The notes: generated by a model from the letters alone, not told the origin. A stretch of 64,000 bases of DNA from Pelobacter propionicus DSM 2379 (GCF_000015045.1 NC_008609.1:2890001-2954000); one strand, 5' to 3'. Shown: positions 1 to 9,394, counted from the stretch's first letter. Made by a program: numbers and translations.

Positions 1-20
1 CCCGCAATGCAAGAGCCACC

Positions 21-1727
21 TCATCGTTCACCCAGCTCCCCTTTGAGCTTGCGAATCTTTTCGGTCAGCTCCTTGCGGCTCGGATCAAGCTCCTGCGCCC
101 GCTTATATGCATTTAAGGCCTTCTTAAAATCGCGCTGGGCCAGATAAGCATCACCGAGGTGTTCAATAATGGTTGAATCATCATCAGCAAGACGACTGGC
201 TTTCTCAAGCCATCTGACAGCCTCATCATATTTCTTCATTTTATAGTATATCCAGCCGAGGCTATCCAGAATGAAGCCATCGTTTGGACGGATCTCAACC
301 GCCTGTTTGAGGAATCCCAGTGCCTCATCAAGATTCACTCCCATTTCAGCATAAGTATAACCCAGATAATTGAGAGCCTGTGCATCCCTTGGGTTGATGC
401 TGAGCACCTTTTTCATGCGTTCAATTGAATCCCGTTTTTTGCCCAACGTGTCATATAACACACCGATTCGAAAGTGTAGGCGCGGTTCATTCTCAAAGCG
501 TTTTTCGCAATCAAGGAGCAAGCTTAAAGCGGTTTCGGATTTATCGAGTTTCTCATAAATGGTAGACAGATTGAGATATGGCTCAATCTGCGCGGGATTG
601 TGCGCAATCGAATTTTTCAGGATATCCACGGCGGCATCGTTTTGGCCTCTTTCCGAAAAGATAAAGGCAATATGGCCTACGGCGTCGGTATATACACTGG
701 AATCAGAGGGAATTTTCAAAAATTCTGCCTTGGCGCGATCCAGATCCCCCTTTTCCTCATATGCCACCCCCAGGTAGAGCCTGACATGATGGGCAGAGGG
801 ATCTTTTTCCAGCAGATCGTTAAAAACGGCAATGGCCTCGTCATATTGTTCCAGTTCAAGGTGGATTAAGCCGATTTTTCTCATGGTTTCGGCACTGCTC
901 AAACCGGACCCAGCGGACTGGTTCAAATACTCAAGAGCCTCCTGAAACCTGCGCTGCTGGATCAAAAGCTGAATCAGGCGCTGCTGAACTGCGGTACGAC
1001 TCTCGTCTTCATCCAGAAGATCGTGATAGATTTCAATGGCCTTGGTATAGTCACCGAGCGCCTCGTACGAGGCAGCCATGTCGATGGCAGCCTGGCTGAA
1101 TTCAGGGCGAAGCTCAATACTCTTCTTGAAATAGCCAACGGCATCGCGATAGAGTTTCATCTGGCTATAGGAACGGCCGAGATAGTAGTATCCCAACACC
1201 GATTCGGGGTTCTGTTTCACAAGCGACTTGAGGGTAGTTACCGCCTCTTCATATTCAAACATCCTTGTCAACGAGACCGCCAGATGAAGATAGGCGTCCT
1301 CCTTGGACGGGTCCAACTGGATTGCCGTACGGAGATAACCGACCGCCTCGGTATCCTTGCCTGCAGAGGCCATCAAAACGCCGGCCATGACATATGGCTC
1401 ACGAAAGGACGGGTCCTGTTTGATGGCCCTGTTGATATTCTCCAAAGCTTCCTGAACCTGGCCGATCTTAAGTTTGTTCTCGGCCATCGCTGAATACAGA
1501 AAAGCGGAAGAAGGGTCCTGTTCGATTGCCTCCCGCAGGCAGTTCAGGGCAAGGGCATACTCCCCCTCCAGGCTTGCCAGCCTGGAGCGCGAGTAGAGAT
1601 ACAGGGCTCGGGAGTAGGCGTCATAAGCAGGAGATGACAGGGAGGGAGTAGAAGGCGCATATTCACCAAAGGTGGCGCATGAGGAAAGCATTGTGGCGCA
1701 GAAAAGCATGCTCAGGACGTATTTCAT
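21..1727 (-). CDS. TPR-repeat lipoprotein
   Basis: 568 aa. The N-terminus is a lipoprotein signal: hydrophobic stretch MKYVLSMLFCATML followed by the lipobox LSSC, so the mature protein should start at a lipidated Cys near residue 17. Almost all of the rest is tandem tetratricopeptide repeats (from about residue 45 to the end) with the usual spacing of 34 residues, for example blocks ending in NPESVLGYYYLGRSY, RPEFSQAAIDMAASYEALG and DPSSAFLYSAMAENKLK. TPR proteins are scaffolds for protein-protein contacts. The lipid anchor places it in the inner or outer membrane, facing the periplasm. No catalytic motif is seen. It is transcribed away from the gene at 1868, from which it is separated by 140 bp that must hold both promoters. 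The exact role is unknown. The family call is firm. Confidence 0.9.
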   Translation of the reverse strand: MKYVLSMLFCATMLSSCATFGEYAPSTPSLSSPAYDAYSRALYLYSRSRLASLEGEYALALNCLREAIEQDPSSAFLYSAMAENKLKIGQVQEALENINRAIKQDPSFREPYVMAGVLMASAGKDTEAVGYLRTAIQLDPSKEDAYLHLAVSLTRMFEYEEAVTTLKSLVKQNPESVLGYYYLGRSYSQMKLYRDAVGYFKKSIELRPEFSQAAIDMAASYEALGDYTKAIEIYHDLLDEDESRTAVQQRLIQLLIQQRRFQEALEYLNQSAGSGLSSAETMRKIGLIHLELEQYDEAIAVFNDLLEKDPSAHHVRLYLGVAYEEKGDLDRAKAEFLKIPSDSSVYTDAVGHIAFIFSERGQNDAAVDILKNSIAHNPAQIEPYLNLSTIYEKLDKSETALSLLLDCEKRFENEPRLHFRIGVLYDTLGKKRDSIERMKKVLSINPRDAQALNYLGYTYAEMGVNLDEALGFLKQAVEIRPNDGFILDSLGWIYYKMKKYDEAVRWLEKASRLADDDSTIIEHLGDAYLAQRDFKKALNAYKRAQELDPSRKELTEKIRKLKGELGER

Positions 1728-1867
1728 TGTAAAGTCGATCCATTTCTCGAAAAATTATAACAAAAGCTAACATGAAACCATAGCCTCGTCAAATGAATAT
1801 CATGATGTTCAAGAGCTTGCGGTTGAGGTGGTTTGATGCTACTCTTCAGCTAAAATGAGGCGCGCCT

Positions 1868-3427
1868 ATGATGCGAAGCGTATTGAAATCACTTCTGAAA
1901 CCTGACGCATACCCGGAGACGACCACCAAGGTTGAGCTGCTCCAGACACACGTTTCATGGATCTTCCTGACCGACAGCCACGCCTACAAGATTAAGAAGC
2001 CGGTCGACCTCGGCTTTCTCAATTTTTCCACCATAGATCGTCGACGTTTTTATTGCAACGAGGAGATCAGATACAACCGACGCCTCTGTCCCGATATCTA
2101 TATCGGAGTAGTTGAACTGCGCCAGACGAATGGATGTGCCAGCTTTCGGGACCAGGGACAGATTATCGACTACGCCGTCAAGATGAAGCGTCTACCGGCG
2201 GAAAGCATGCTGGATCGCCTGGTAATGAATAACACCGTCTCGATCGCCGAGATACGGGATGTCGCCCGGGTGATAGCCGAGTTTCACCATACCCTGCCTA
2301 CTTCGCCCGCCATCTCGGAATACGGCCGTCCCGACCGGATTCGATTTAACTGGATCGAAAATTTTGAGCAAATTCTTCCCTTCGAGAGCTCGACTCTGCC
2401 AGCACCGGAACGCCAACAGATCCGATCATGGGTTTTGTCGTTCATGGAACAGAATGCCGATCTTTTCGCCGCAAGGATTGATAACGGTTTTATCCGGGAA
2501 TGTGACGGGGATATCCACCTCGAGAATATCTGCCTGACCGGTGGAAGGGTCTATATCTTCGACTGCATCGAATTCAGTGAGCGCTTCCGCTGCTGCGACA
2601 CCACTGCGGACCTGGCTTTTCTGCTTATGGACCTGGATTTTCGCGACAGAAACGACCTATCTGCGGAAGTGCTCGCGACCTATAGTGACGTTTCGGGTGA
2701 CAACCTCGTCCCCGCCCTGCTCAACTTCTACAAGATATACAGGGCCTTTGTCCGGGGCAAAGTCGAGAGCCTGCACTCCATTGACGCCGACATGAATGAG
2801 CAGCAACGGAACAACGCCATAACGAGGGCTATTAGATATTTCAGACTTGCACGTGGTTACATTGAACGCAGCAGGCTTCGCCCAACCCTCTTCATTACCT
2901 GCGGTTTGATGGGGTGCGGCAAGAGTACGCTTGCCGCCCAACTTTCCTTCGAACTGGGCATCCCCAGTTACAACTCCGACACTATTCGCAAACAAATGGC
3001 CGGCATTTCCCCTGAAACAGAAATCCGCGTTGCTTTTGGCCAAGGCATCTATTCAGACCAGACTACCCAGGACACCTATAGCGAACTTTTGATACGGGCT
3101 GAGGAAGAACTCAAAAGCGGGAGTTCCGTAATCGTCGACGCTTGTTTTGTCAGTAGAGAGTCACGCATGCTTTTTGCCAACCTGGCAAAAAGCTACGCAT
3201 TTAACTTTGTAATACTTTTTATTTCATGCAGTGAGGCAATCAACAAACGCAGGCTCAGCGATCGCTCAGCGTCAGGCCGCTCGGTATCTGACGGAAGAAC
3301 AGAACTGCTCAACCTCCAGCGCAGAATATTTGAGGCGCCCGACAACGGAGAGGGCCTGCTGATCCCCGTACGTACCATTATACCGGTAGCAACGCTGTGC
3401 AGCACGATCTACGAGAGGCTCGCCTGA
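1868..3427 (+). CDS. Two-domain protein: APH-like kinase fold plus P-loop kinase
   Basis: 519 aa. The N-terminal part (about 1-320) resembles aminoglycoside/choline-kinase-like phosphotransferases: the catalytic-loop motif CDGDIHLENI lies near residue 212 and is followed by DCIEF in the place of the metal-binding Asp. The C-terminal part (about 335-519) opens with a Walker A loop GLMGCGKST near residue 345 and looks like a small-molecule or zeta-toxin-like P-loop kinase. This domain pair is a known conserved family without a settled substrate (COG2187/COG0645 type), so no resistance role is claimed. Two ATGs stand at the start (1868 and 1871). The next gene begins 2 bp after the stop, which suggests co-transcription with the signalling unit downstream. 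Confidence 0.8.
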   Translation: MMRSVLKSLLKPDAYPETTTKVELLQTHVSWIFLTDSHAYKIKKPVDLGFLNFSTIDRRRFYCNEEIRYNRRLCPDIYIGVVELRQTNGCASFRDQGQIIDYAVKMKRLPAESMLDRLVMNNTVSIAEIRDVARVIAEFHHTLPTSPAISEYGRPDRIRFNWIENFEQILPFESSTLPAPERQQIRSWVLSFMEQNADLFAARIDNGFIRECDGDIHLENICLTGGRVYIFDCIEFSERFRCCDTTADLAFLLMDLDFRDRNDLSAEVLATYSDVSGDNLVPALLNFYKIYRAFVRGKVESLHSIDADMNEQQRNNAITRAIRYFRLARGYIERSRLRPTLFITCGLMGCGKSTLAAQLSFELGIPSYNSDTIRKQMAGISPETEIRVAFGQGIYSDQTTQDTYSELLIRAEEELKSGSSVIVDACFVSRESRMLFANLAKSYAFNFVILFISCSEAINKRRLSDRSASGRSVSDGRTELLNLQRRIFEAPDNGEGLLIPVRTIIPVATLCSTIYERLA

Positions 3428-3428
3428 C

Positions 3429-3686
3429 ATGCTAAAGCGACTTCGCACCGGATTGCTGCACCGTCTTCAGCTACGAGAATCCTGGGTGATTCTATTTGTG
3501 CTGGGCGTGATACTGCTTAACTTCCCTTTTCTCCAAATTTTCAACAGACCAGCCACCATCTTGGACATTCCGCTCATGTTTATCTACCTTTTTGGCGGAT
3601 GGGGTGTATCCATCGTCATAATATATCTGTTCACTCTCGCTATCGGGAATAACGGCAAACGGGCTACGGAGACACGTAAGCCGTGA
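3429..3686 (+). CDS. Small membrane protein upstream of transporter-like sensor
   Basis: 85 aa with two predicted membrane segments (about residues 18-38, SWVILFVLGVILLNF, and 48-70, LMFIYLFGGWGVSIVIIYLF) and short charged ends. It sits 2 bp after the upstream gene, and its stop overlaps the GTG start of the large symporter-like phosphatase (GTGA). Small two-helix proteins commonly precede sodium:solute-symporter-like genes, including the CbrX/CbrA arrangement of Pseudomonas. By that analogy it may be an accessory subunit of the transporter-like sensor domain. That role is inference from position and topology. The reading frame and the tight coupling are seen directly. Confidence 0.75.
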   Translation: MLKRLRTGLLHRLQLRESWVILFVLGVILLNFPFLQIFNRPATILDIPLMFIYLFGGWGVSIVIIYLFTLAIGNNGKRATETRKP

Positions 3687-6600
3687 ACAGCGGCATCTTC
3701 CAAACAACACTCATATCTCTTCTCTACACCCTGCTGATCTTTCTGATCGCCTGGTACGCACATATCCGCAAAGAACACGGCCGTAGTATCGTCGACAATC
3801 CCTACATCTACACTCTCTCCATCGCCGTCTATTGCACGTCATGGACCTTCTACGGCAGCGTTGGCAAGGCCGCCACAACCGGCATAGATTATCTCATCAT
3901 CTATCTTGGTCCCTCGCTCAGCGCGTTTGCCTGGATTTTCCTGTTGCACCGCATCATACGGATCAGCAGAGAGAACAACATAACGTCCATTGCCGACTTC
4001 ATCAGCCTGCGCTACGGAAGATCACCACTCCTGGGTGCCCTGGTAACGTTAATCTCCCTTCTGGCTATCATGCCTTATATCGCCTTGCAGCTACGGGCTG
4101 TTTTCATCAGCTTTCATATCATGAGCGGCTTCAGTGGCAACCACATCTTTCCCCTCCCACCACCACAGACAGGCCACTTTGGAGGAGGGCTGTTACTGCC
4201 TCTGATTCTGTCGGTTTTCAGCATTATGTTCGGAGCACGCAGACTGGTTTCATCAGAGCGTCATGAGGGGCTCATAGCAGCCGTTGCGTTCGAATCATTG
4301 ATCAAGATGATCTGCCTGCTGGGTATCGGTATGTTTGTTACCTATCATCTGTATGACGGTTTTATCGATATCTTTTCGCGCTTTCGCGAGACCGCCCCAG
4401 AAAGATTCAATGTTCTTTTCACCTTTAACAACGCACAAAACAAAAGCGGAATCACGCCGCCGTTCACCATGCTGTTCATGTCCATGGGCGCCATCATGCT
4501 ACTCCCGCGTCAGTTTCACGTCATGGTTATCGAAAACTGCAACGAGCGGCACATCAGCACAGCCATGTGGCTTTTCCCACTGTATCTATTCCTGATCAAC
4601 CTATTCATCATGCCCATAGCCTTGAGCGGAATCATGACAACCGGTGGCACGATCAATGCGGATTTCTTTACTCTCAGCGTTCCACTGCTGACCGGTCACA
4701 CCACCATAGCGATGCTAGCCTACCTGGGAGGCTTGTCGGCCGCGGCCGGCATGGTCATGGTAGAATCCGTGACCATCTCCACCATGCTGCTCAACCATAT
4801 ATTCATGCCGGTCATTGTCCGCTTTACTCCCCGGACCTGGTTTCCCGATCTATTGTTGCAGCTGAAAAGGTTCGGCATTTTTCTGGTAATTTTCCTCGGC
4901 TATTTTTATCACCTCATTGCGGGCAGCGAGTTCATGCTGGTCAACCTGGGCATGATTTCCTTTACCGCCATCAGCCAGTTTGTGCCTGTCATGCTCGGAG
5001 GACTGTACTGGCGGCGCGGCAACAGAACCGGTGCAATCGTCGGCACCCTGCTCGGCTTTCTCATCTGGTTCTACACCCTGTTTCTGCCATCTTTTTCTGC
5101 ATTCGAGGGGCTTCGCTCGGCGATTCTGGATAACGGCCCGTTCGGCATCTCCCTACTCAAGCCCACGGCTCTGTTCGGTCTCTCCGGCATGGACATGTGG
5201 AGCCACGCCCTCTTCTGGAGCCTGTTTTTCAATGTGGCCAGCTACATCGCCTGTTCGCTGATTCTCCAGCAGGACGACCAGGAAATTGACCAGGTCAGCA
5301 AGTTCATCGACATATTCAGACCCGAGCGCCACCGCCACACCCATACGGAGACAAAGCGCCTCTCAAAACCGGTAACCATTGCCCAGTTTGTCGCGCTCAT
5401 GGCCAAGTTCATCGGTGAAGCGGATGCGCAACAGGCCATTGCAACCTATATCGGTGACCGCCGGATAGACGTTGACGGGCACATATCAGAATTCGAACTA
5501 CCGAACCTGAAGCGCTTTACGGAAAAGACCCTGGCCGGTTCCGTCGGCGTTGCCGCGGCAGGAGCCATTGTGGACAGTTTTCTATCCGATATGGGGTCAC
5601 GCATGGAACTCGTGTACGACATTTTCAGCACCGTCAAGACATCCCTTGACCAGAGTCGCGAAGCCCTATCGGTACGTATCAAGGCTTCGGAGATCATCAA
5701 CCGCACCCTTGATCTCCACATCATCATGGACGAGCTGCTACTACTATTACTGAAAGAATTTAACCTGGATATCGCCGCAATCCTGCTGAAAGACGACGAC
5801 GGCACGTTTTCTCTCCAATGCTGCCAGACAACAAACCACGATTCCCCCCCAGATCTGCACTGGCTCGACGAGAGCAAGCCCTACTATGGCCACGTCGACC
5901 GCAGCCGTAGGACATTTATTATCAACGACACCCTCCTTGAAAACCCGTTGTTTCCCCTGAATAGAACCATGGCAGGCGGTATTGTTTCGTGTGCGCACAT
6001 ACCGATCCAGCGAAAGGGAGAGACGCCACTCGGCATTATATCCGTTTTCTCAAAATCCATTCCCGGATTATTTACGGAAGAGTTCATAGGGCTTCTGGAG
6101 AGCCTCGCTGGCCAGTTGGCGCAAACGGTTACGATAGCTTGTGAAATCCAGGCCAAGGAGAAGGAGCGGAACCAGAAGGAGCAGGCCTTGCTGCAGAATG
6201 CCCGTATCAGACGCGACATGGAAATTGCCCAGCAGATACAGATTTCTCTGCTTCCAGAGCACCCGCCGCATCTTTTTGGCGTAGATATGGCTGGGCGCTG
6301 CGTTTCAGCCACCCATGTGGGAGGAGACTATTACGATTTTTTCCTTCGGGACGAGCATACTGTCGACCTACTCATAGCAGACGTGTCCGGCCATAGCGTT
6401 GGAGCAGCCTTGATCATGGCAGAAGTCCGGACGCTTCTTCGCCCCCACGTCAATACGGCTCAAAATGCCTCTTCAATACTGAAACTACTCAATAGCCAGC
6501 TTTACGACGACCTGACCCGGGCCGAACTTTTCATAACCATGTTTTACGCAAAGTATAACTCTGCCACGGGTCGCCTGTCCTATGCAAACGCCGGCCACAA

Positions 6601-6934
6601 CCGCCCACTTGTCTGTCGCGAGAGAGTTGAAGCCTGCATTGAACTCGATGCGGAGGGTCTTATTATCGGAGTCAAGCCTTCAGTCATCTTTGAAGAACGG
6701 AGCACAGAACTCTTGAAGGGCGATGTATTGCTGTTCTACACTGATGGCCTGACCGAGGCAACGAACGCAGAAGGAGCAAGCTTTGGTGTTGAAAGGACAT
6801 GCAGCCACCTCAAGGCTGTTCGCAACCTTCCCTCGCAGGACATACTAGATTCATTTTACTCCGCCGTTACCGAATTTACCGGCCTGGATACATTCCAAGA
6901 CGACATATCCCTGGTCGTAATAAAGATTCTGTGA
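3683..6934 (+). CDS. Sodium:solute-symporter-like sensor with GAF and PP2C (SpoIIE/RsbU) phosphatase
   Basis: 1083 aa with a GTG start that overlaps the previous stop. Residues 1 to about 540 are polytopic (about 13 helices) and resemble the SSS/PutP transporter fold used as an input domain in CbrA-type kinases. A linker is followed by a GAF domain (about 676-835), then a PP2C-type serine phosphatase of the SpoIIE/RsbU family (about 860-1083). Phosphatase motifs are complete: VGGDYYDFF near 878, ADVSGHSVGAA near 899, TDGLTEA near 1019 and the terminal QDDISLVVIK near 1070, supplying the metal-binding aspartates. The predicted role is to dephosphorylate the STAS protein encoded 70 bp downstream. 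No histidine kinase domain is present, which differs from the better-known transporter-kinase fusions. The ligand or transported solute is unknown. Confidence 0.88.
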   Translation: MNSGIFQTTLISLLYTLLIFLIAWYAHIRKEHGRSIVDNPYIYTLSIAVYCTSWTFYGSVGKAATTGIDYLIIYLGPSLSAFAWIFLLHRIIRISRENNITSIADFISLRYGRSPLLGALVTLISLLAIMPYIALQLRAVFISFHIMSGFSGNHIFPLPPPQTGHFGGGLLLPLILSVFSIMFGARRLVSSERHEGLIAAVAFESLIKMICLLGIGMFVTYHLYDGFIDIFSRFRETAPERFNVLFTFNNAQNKSGITPPFTMLFMSMGAIMLLPRQFHVMVIENCNERHISTAMWLFPLYLFLINLFIMPIALSGIMTTGGTINADFFTLSVPLLTGHTTIAMLAYLGGLSAAAGMVMVESVTISTMLLNHIFMPVIVRFTPRTWFPDLLLQLKRFGIFLVIFLGYFYHLIAGSEFMLVNLGMISFTAISQFVPVMLGGLYWRRGNRTGAIVGTLLGFLIWFYTLFLPSFSAFEGLRSAILDNGPFGISLLKPTALFGLSGMDMWSHALFWSLFFNVASYIACSLILQQDDQEIDQVSKFIDIFRPERHRHTHTETKRLSKPVTIAQFVALMAKFIGEADAQQAIATYIGDRRIDVDGHISEFELPNLKRFTEKTLAGSVGVAAAGAIVDSFLSDMGSRMELVYDIFSTVKTSLDQSREALSVRIKASEIINRTLDLHIIMDELLLLLLKEFNLDIAAILLKDDDGTFSLQCCQTTNHDSPPDLHWLDESKPYYGHVDRSRRTFIINDTLLENPLFPLNRTMAGGIVSCAHIPIQRKGETPLGIISVFSKSIPGLFTEEFIGLLESLAGQLAQTVTIACEIQAKEKERNQKEQALLQNARIRRDMEIAQQIQISLLPEHPPHLFGVDMAGRCVSATHVGGDYYDFFLRDEHTVDLLIADVSGHSVGAALIMAEVRTLLRPHVNTAQNASSILKLLNSQLYDDLTRAELFITMFYAKYNSATGRLSYANAGHNRPLVCRERVEACIELDAEGLIIGVKPSVIFEERSTELLKGDVLLFYTDGLTEATNAEGASFGVERTCSHLKAVRNLPSQDILDSFYSAVTEFTGLDTFQDDISLVVIKIL

Positions 6935-7003
6935 TTACATCCAACGTGATTTTATGATTGCAGTTCAATGGTTAAATGACCACATACAATAAAAGGAGAG
7001 GCT

Positions 7004-7339
7004 ATGAACTTTAAGACAGAAACGAACGGAAAGCGTAGGGTTATTTTTGTGCGCGAGGAGCGGCTCGACGCTCATAATTCCGATGAATTGAAGACTGAGA
7101 TGAACAGGCTTTTCGCGGAAGGCTCAAATGAATTGATTGTAGATCTGAAAGAGGTTCGTTTCATCGATAGCTCAGGCCTTGGCGTGCTAGTGTCCGGATT
7201 CAAGAATGCTTCCGCACGCCAGGGATCGCTCAAGCTCAGTGGGCTCCAGACGCAGGTAAGATCGATGTTCGAGTTGACTCGCCTGCACCGTGTTTTTGAC
7301 ATATTTCAAACCACGGACGAAGCGCTGGAGAGCTACTAG
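7004..7339 (+). CDS. STAS-domain anti-sigma factor antagonist
   Basis: 111 aa, a single STAS domain of the SpoIIAA/RsbV type. The phosphoacceptor motif is intact: FIDSSGLGVL, with the second serine (Ser57) aligned to the residue that the partner kinase phosphorylates. A strong ribosome site (AAAGGAGAG) precedes the ATG. In the family, the unphosphorylated form binds the HATPase kinase and releases that kinase's target. Here a PP2C phosphatase lies upstream and a HATPase protein 28 bp downstream, so all three parts of a partner switch are encoded in order. Confidence 0.93.
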   Translation: MNFKTETNGKRRVIFVREERLDAHNSDELKTEMNRLFAEGSNELIVDLKEVRFIDSSGLGVLVSGFKNASARQGSLKLSGLQTQVRSMFELTRLHRVFDIFQTTDEALESY

Positions 7340-7367
7340 AGCTTACGCCGTCATGAACGGGGAAGCC

Positions 7368-7823
7368 ATGAAGAACCAAATTGAAATTAAGATCAGGGTT
7401 CCCAACCAGACCCGCTATTTGCGTTTAATCGGAAATCTCGGAGAAAACATGGCCCGGGAAATTAGCGGACTATCCGATGACAGAGATGCGTTTGCCTACA
7501 ATATCAACGTAGTACTGACCGAGGCCATGTCAAACGCAATAAAACACGCAAACGCTGCCAATCCGGATAAGGATGTGACAATACGCATCACTGTCAGCGA
7601 CACGGAACTGGCCGTACGGGTGTACGACAACGGCCTGGGATTTGATCCAAACTCGGTTCCTATCCCGGGACTCAACACTGATTGCCTCAGCGAAACCGGC
7701 CGTGGGTTGTTCATCATCAGATCACTGATGGATTCCGTGGTGTACAGAAAAGCTGATGGTGGAAATGTTCTGGAAATGAGGAAGTCATTGAAGATCAAGG
7801 GGGGATCGACAGCAGGCAGGTGA
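7368..7823 (+). CDS. HATPase serine kinase / anti-sigma factor (RsbW-like)
   Basis: 151 aa. The ATP-binding motifs of the GHKL fold are clear: N box LTEAMSNAIKHAN, G1 box VYDNGLGFDP and G2 box ETGRGLFIIRSLM. There is no dimerisation/histidine domain, so it belongs to the RsbW/SpoIIAB class of serine kinases. The frame is open from 7290, but the ATG at 7368 has the best spacing from a GGGGAAG ribosome site and gives a normal family length; 7353 is an alternative. It completes the phosphatase-antagonist-kinase set. No sigma factor or obvious output protein lies beside it, so its target is not visible in this window. Confidence 0.9.
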   Translation: MKNQIEIKIRVPNQTRYLRLIGNLGENMAREISGLSDDRDAFAYNINVVLTEAMSNAIKHANAANPDKDVTIRITVSDTELAVRVYDNGLGFDPNSVPIPGLNTDCLSETGRGLFIIRSLMDSVVYRKADGGNVLEMRKSLKIKGGSTAGR

Positions 7824-7986
7824 AGCAGTTTACGAGAGTGGTGCAGAAGAAGCTTCATGGGTGGGCACTTCCCCGTCAAGCTGCCAAAGGAGTAACTCAA
7901 GCCGTTACTCAAGAAATTTGTTGTGGATGACATGCAGGCGAGGCTGGTGGGTGATCCGACGAAGATGGCGTGCGCAGCGAAAATTT

Positions 7987-8033
7987 CCGCAAAAACAAAG
8001 AACCTGAGTACCCAGAATGCGGTACTCAGGTTC
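7987..8033 (-). terminator. Rho-independent terminator of tRNA-Arg
   Basis: A perfect 13-bp stem (8000-8012 with 8021-8033, GAACCTGAGTACC/GGTACTCAGGTTC) with an 8-nt loop. On the minus strand it is followed by TTTGTTTTTGCGG. It lies 10 bp beyond the 3' end of the minus-strand tRNA. Confidence 0.8.
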
Positions 8034-8042
8034 AATAGTAAC

Positions 8043-8119
8043 TGGCGCGCTTGGAGAGATTCGAACTCCCGACCTACGGATTCGTAGTCCGTTGCTCTAT
8101 CCAGCTGAGCTACAAGCGC
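8043..8119 (-). tRNA. tRNA-Arg (anticodon ACG)
   Basis: 77 nt. The acceptor stem GCGCTTG/CAAGCGC pairs fully, and the discriminator G and an encoded CCA are present. The anticodon stem CGGA/TCCG encloses the loop CTACGAA, giving anticodon ACG (read as ICG after deamination). The T arm GGGAG-TTCGAAT-CTCTC and the D arm with AGCTCAGCTGGATAGAGC are normal. It is a single gene with its own promoter and terminator. Confidence 0.97.
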
Positions 8120-8143
8120 ATTCCTCAACAGCTGAGGAAGGAG

Positions 8144-8172
8144 AAAATACTATCATCAACGACTGTTGTCAA
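8144..8172 (-). promoter_or_regulatory. Sigma-70 type promoter for tRNA-Arg
   Basis: On the minus strand TTGACA (8172-8167) is separated by exactly 17 bp from TATTTT (8149-8144). The predicted start lies about 20 bp upstream of the mature tRNA. Confidence 0.7.
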
Positions 8173-8328
8173 GCAAAAGTATGCACCACACCCCCAAAAG
8201 CGATATTGCCCCCAAACAGACAGGCGCTTGACACGAAAAACGTTCCCTGATAGCGCTGTAGTCGTGTAACCTTTTCGAATCTTCCTCCGTCTGAAAGTAC
8301 AGAACACACCACACGAAGGAGGAACACC

Positions 8329-8817
8329 ATGAAAAGAATTACAAAAACCATCGCAGCCATAGCCGCAGTCGTCACGACCATCGGCCTGGCCCCCCTCTCC
8401 GCATCAGCTTTCGGAGGAGCATGTCCTCCCCCCACGGGACGGAACTACAACAAGATGGGGATGGAACTGGGTCTCTCCGACAAACAGAAACAGGATATCC
8501 GGGAGATCTGCACCAAGAGTCGCGCACAAAATGAACCGCTGATCAGACAGATAGCCACGGAGAGGCGCGCACTGAGGACATTGATACACGCCGACAGCGT
8601 CGATGAGGCCGCCATCCGCGCCCAATCCGGCAAAGTGGCAGCTATAATGGCCAACTTGGCGGTACAGCATGCCCAGACAGGTCACCAGGTTCGCGCTCTC
8701 CTGACACCGGAGCAAGCACAGAAGTTCAAGGAGATTCAGGCAAAACGCGACAGCAGGATGGATGACATGGGGAACTATGGGGCACGACACCACGGTCAGC
8801 ACAGGCAGCACAGATAG
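8329..8817 (+). CDS. Spy/CpxP-like periplasmic protein
   Basis: 162 aa. A signal peptide with cleavage after LSASA (about residue 26) is followed by an alpha-helical protein of the Spy/CpxP/ZraP type: two LTxxQ-like motifs are seen as LGLSDKQKQDI and LLTPEQAQKF, with a coiled helical middle and a His/Arg-rich tail (HHGQHRQHR). Family members are periplasmic chaperones or metal/envelope-stress sensors. The ribosome site AAGGAGG is strong. The gene starts an operon with an ECF sigma factor, a membrane anti-sigma-like protein and a second protein of similar build, which points to an envelope or metal stress circuit. Which stress it senses is not visible; the His-rich tail makes metal binding possible. 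Confidence 0.82.
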   Translation: MKRITKTIAAIAAVVTTIGLAPLSASAFGGACPPPTGRNYNKMGMELGLSDKQKQDIREICTKSRAQNEPLIRQIATERRALRTLIHADSVDEAAIRAQSGKVAAIMANLAVQHAQTGHQVRALLTPEQAQKFKEIQAKRDSRMDDMGNYGARHHGQHRQHR

Positions 8818-8824
8818 CATCGGT

Positions 8825-9394
8825 ATGGGGAACGTGGAGCACGAGATATCCGACGAAAGCATAATCAAGGCCGTACGCGCCGGAGATGACACGGCTTTTG
8901 CCCAACTGGTCGGCAGGCACAAGCGGCGGGTCTTCAGACTCGCCGCACGCTTTGCCAGAGACAGCGACGAGCAGGAGGACATCTGCCAAACTGTGTTCCT
9001 CAAGGTTTACGAACACCTGCCATCCTTCCGAAATGACGCCCCTTTCGAGCACTGGTTGACCCGGATTACCGTGCGCTGTTGCCACGACGCACTTCGCGGC
9101 AGACGGCATGAAAAAATCACCCTGCGCCTGGATGACCAGGTATATGATATTCGCGACAATGCCGAAAAGGCCCGCCATGAGGCGCGCCAGGCTCGCAACT
9201 TTCTCCGCTTCGCCCTTTCTCGACTTACGGCGGATGAACGACTCGTAATCACCCTACTGGAGTTGGAGGAATTTTCCGTACGGGAGATAGCAACGGCCAC
9301 CGGTTGGAGCGAATCAAACGTTAAGGTAAGGGCGCACCGCGCTCGGCAGGCATTGAAACGGATAGTGGAGGAGCATGATGACCAGCAGGCTTGA
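8825..9394 (+). CDS. ECF-family RNA polymerase sigma factor
   Basis: About 189 aa from the ATG at 8825. Sigma region 2 is evident (GDDTAFAQLVGRHKRRVFRL ... EDICQTVFLKVYEHLPSF), and so is region 4 (LSRLTADERLVITLLELEEFSVREIATATGWSESNVK split over about residues 135-180), with the helix-turn-helix in the last part. The frame is open back to 8762, overlapping the preceding gene. 8825 was preferred because it gives the usual short N-terminus, although its ribosome site is weak and 8777 or 8762 remain possible with translational coupling. The gene overlaps the next by 20 bp, an arrangement typical of sigma/anti-sigma pairs. Confidence 0.9.
   Translation: MGNVEHEISDESIIKAVRAGDDTAFAQLVGRHKRRVFRLAARFARDSDEQEDICQTVFLKVYEHLPSFRNDAPFEHWLTRITVRCCHDALRGRRHEKITLRLDDQVYDIRDNAEKARHEARQARNFLRFALSRLTADERLVITLLELEEFSVREIATATGWSESNVKVRAHRARQALKRIVEEHDDQQA

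Noticed and set aside
1868-3427. Aminoglycoside resistance gene
   Set aside because: Only the fold pattern is shared. The fusion to a P-loop kinase is a known chromosomal family without shown drug modification.
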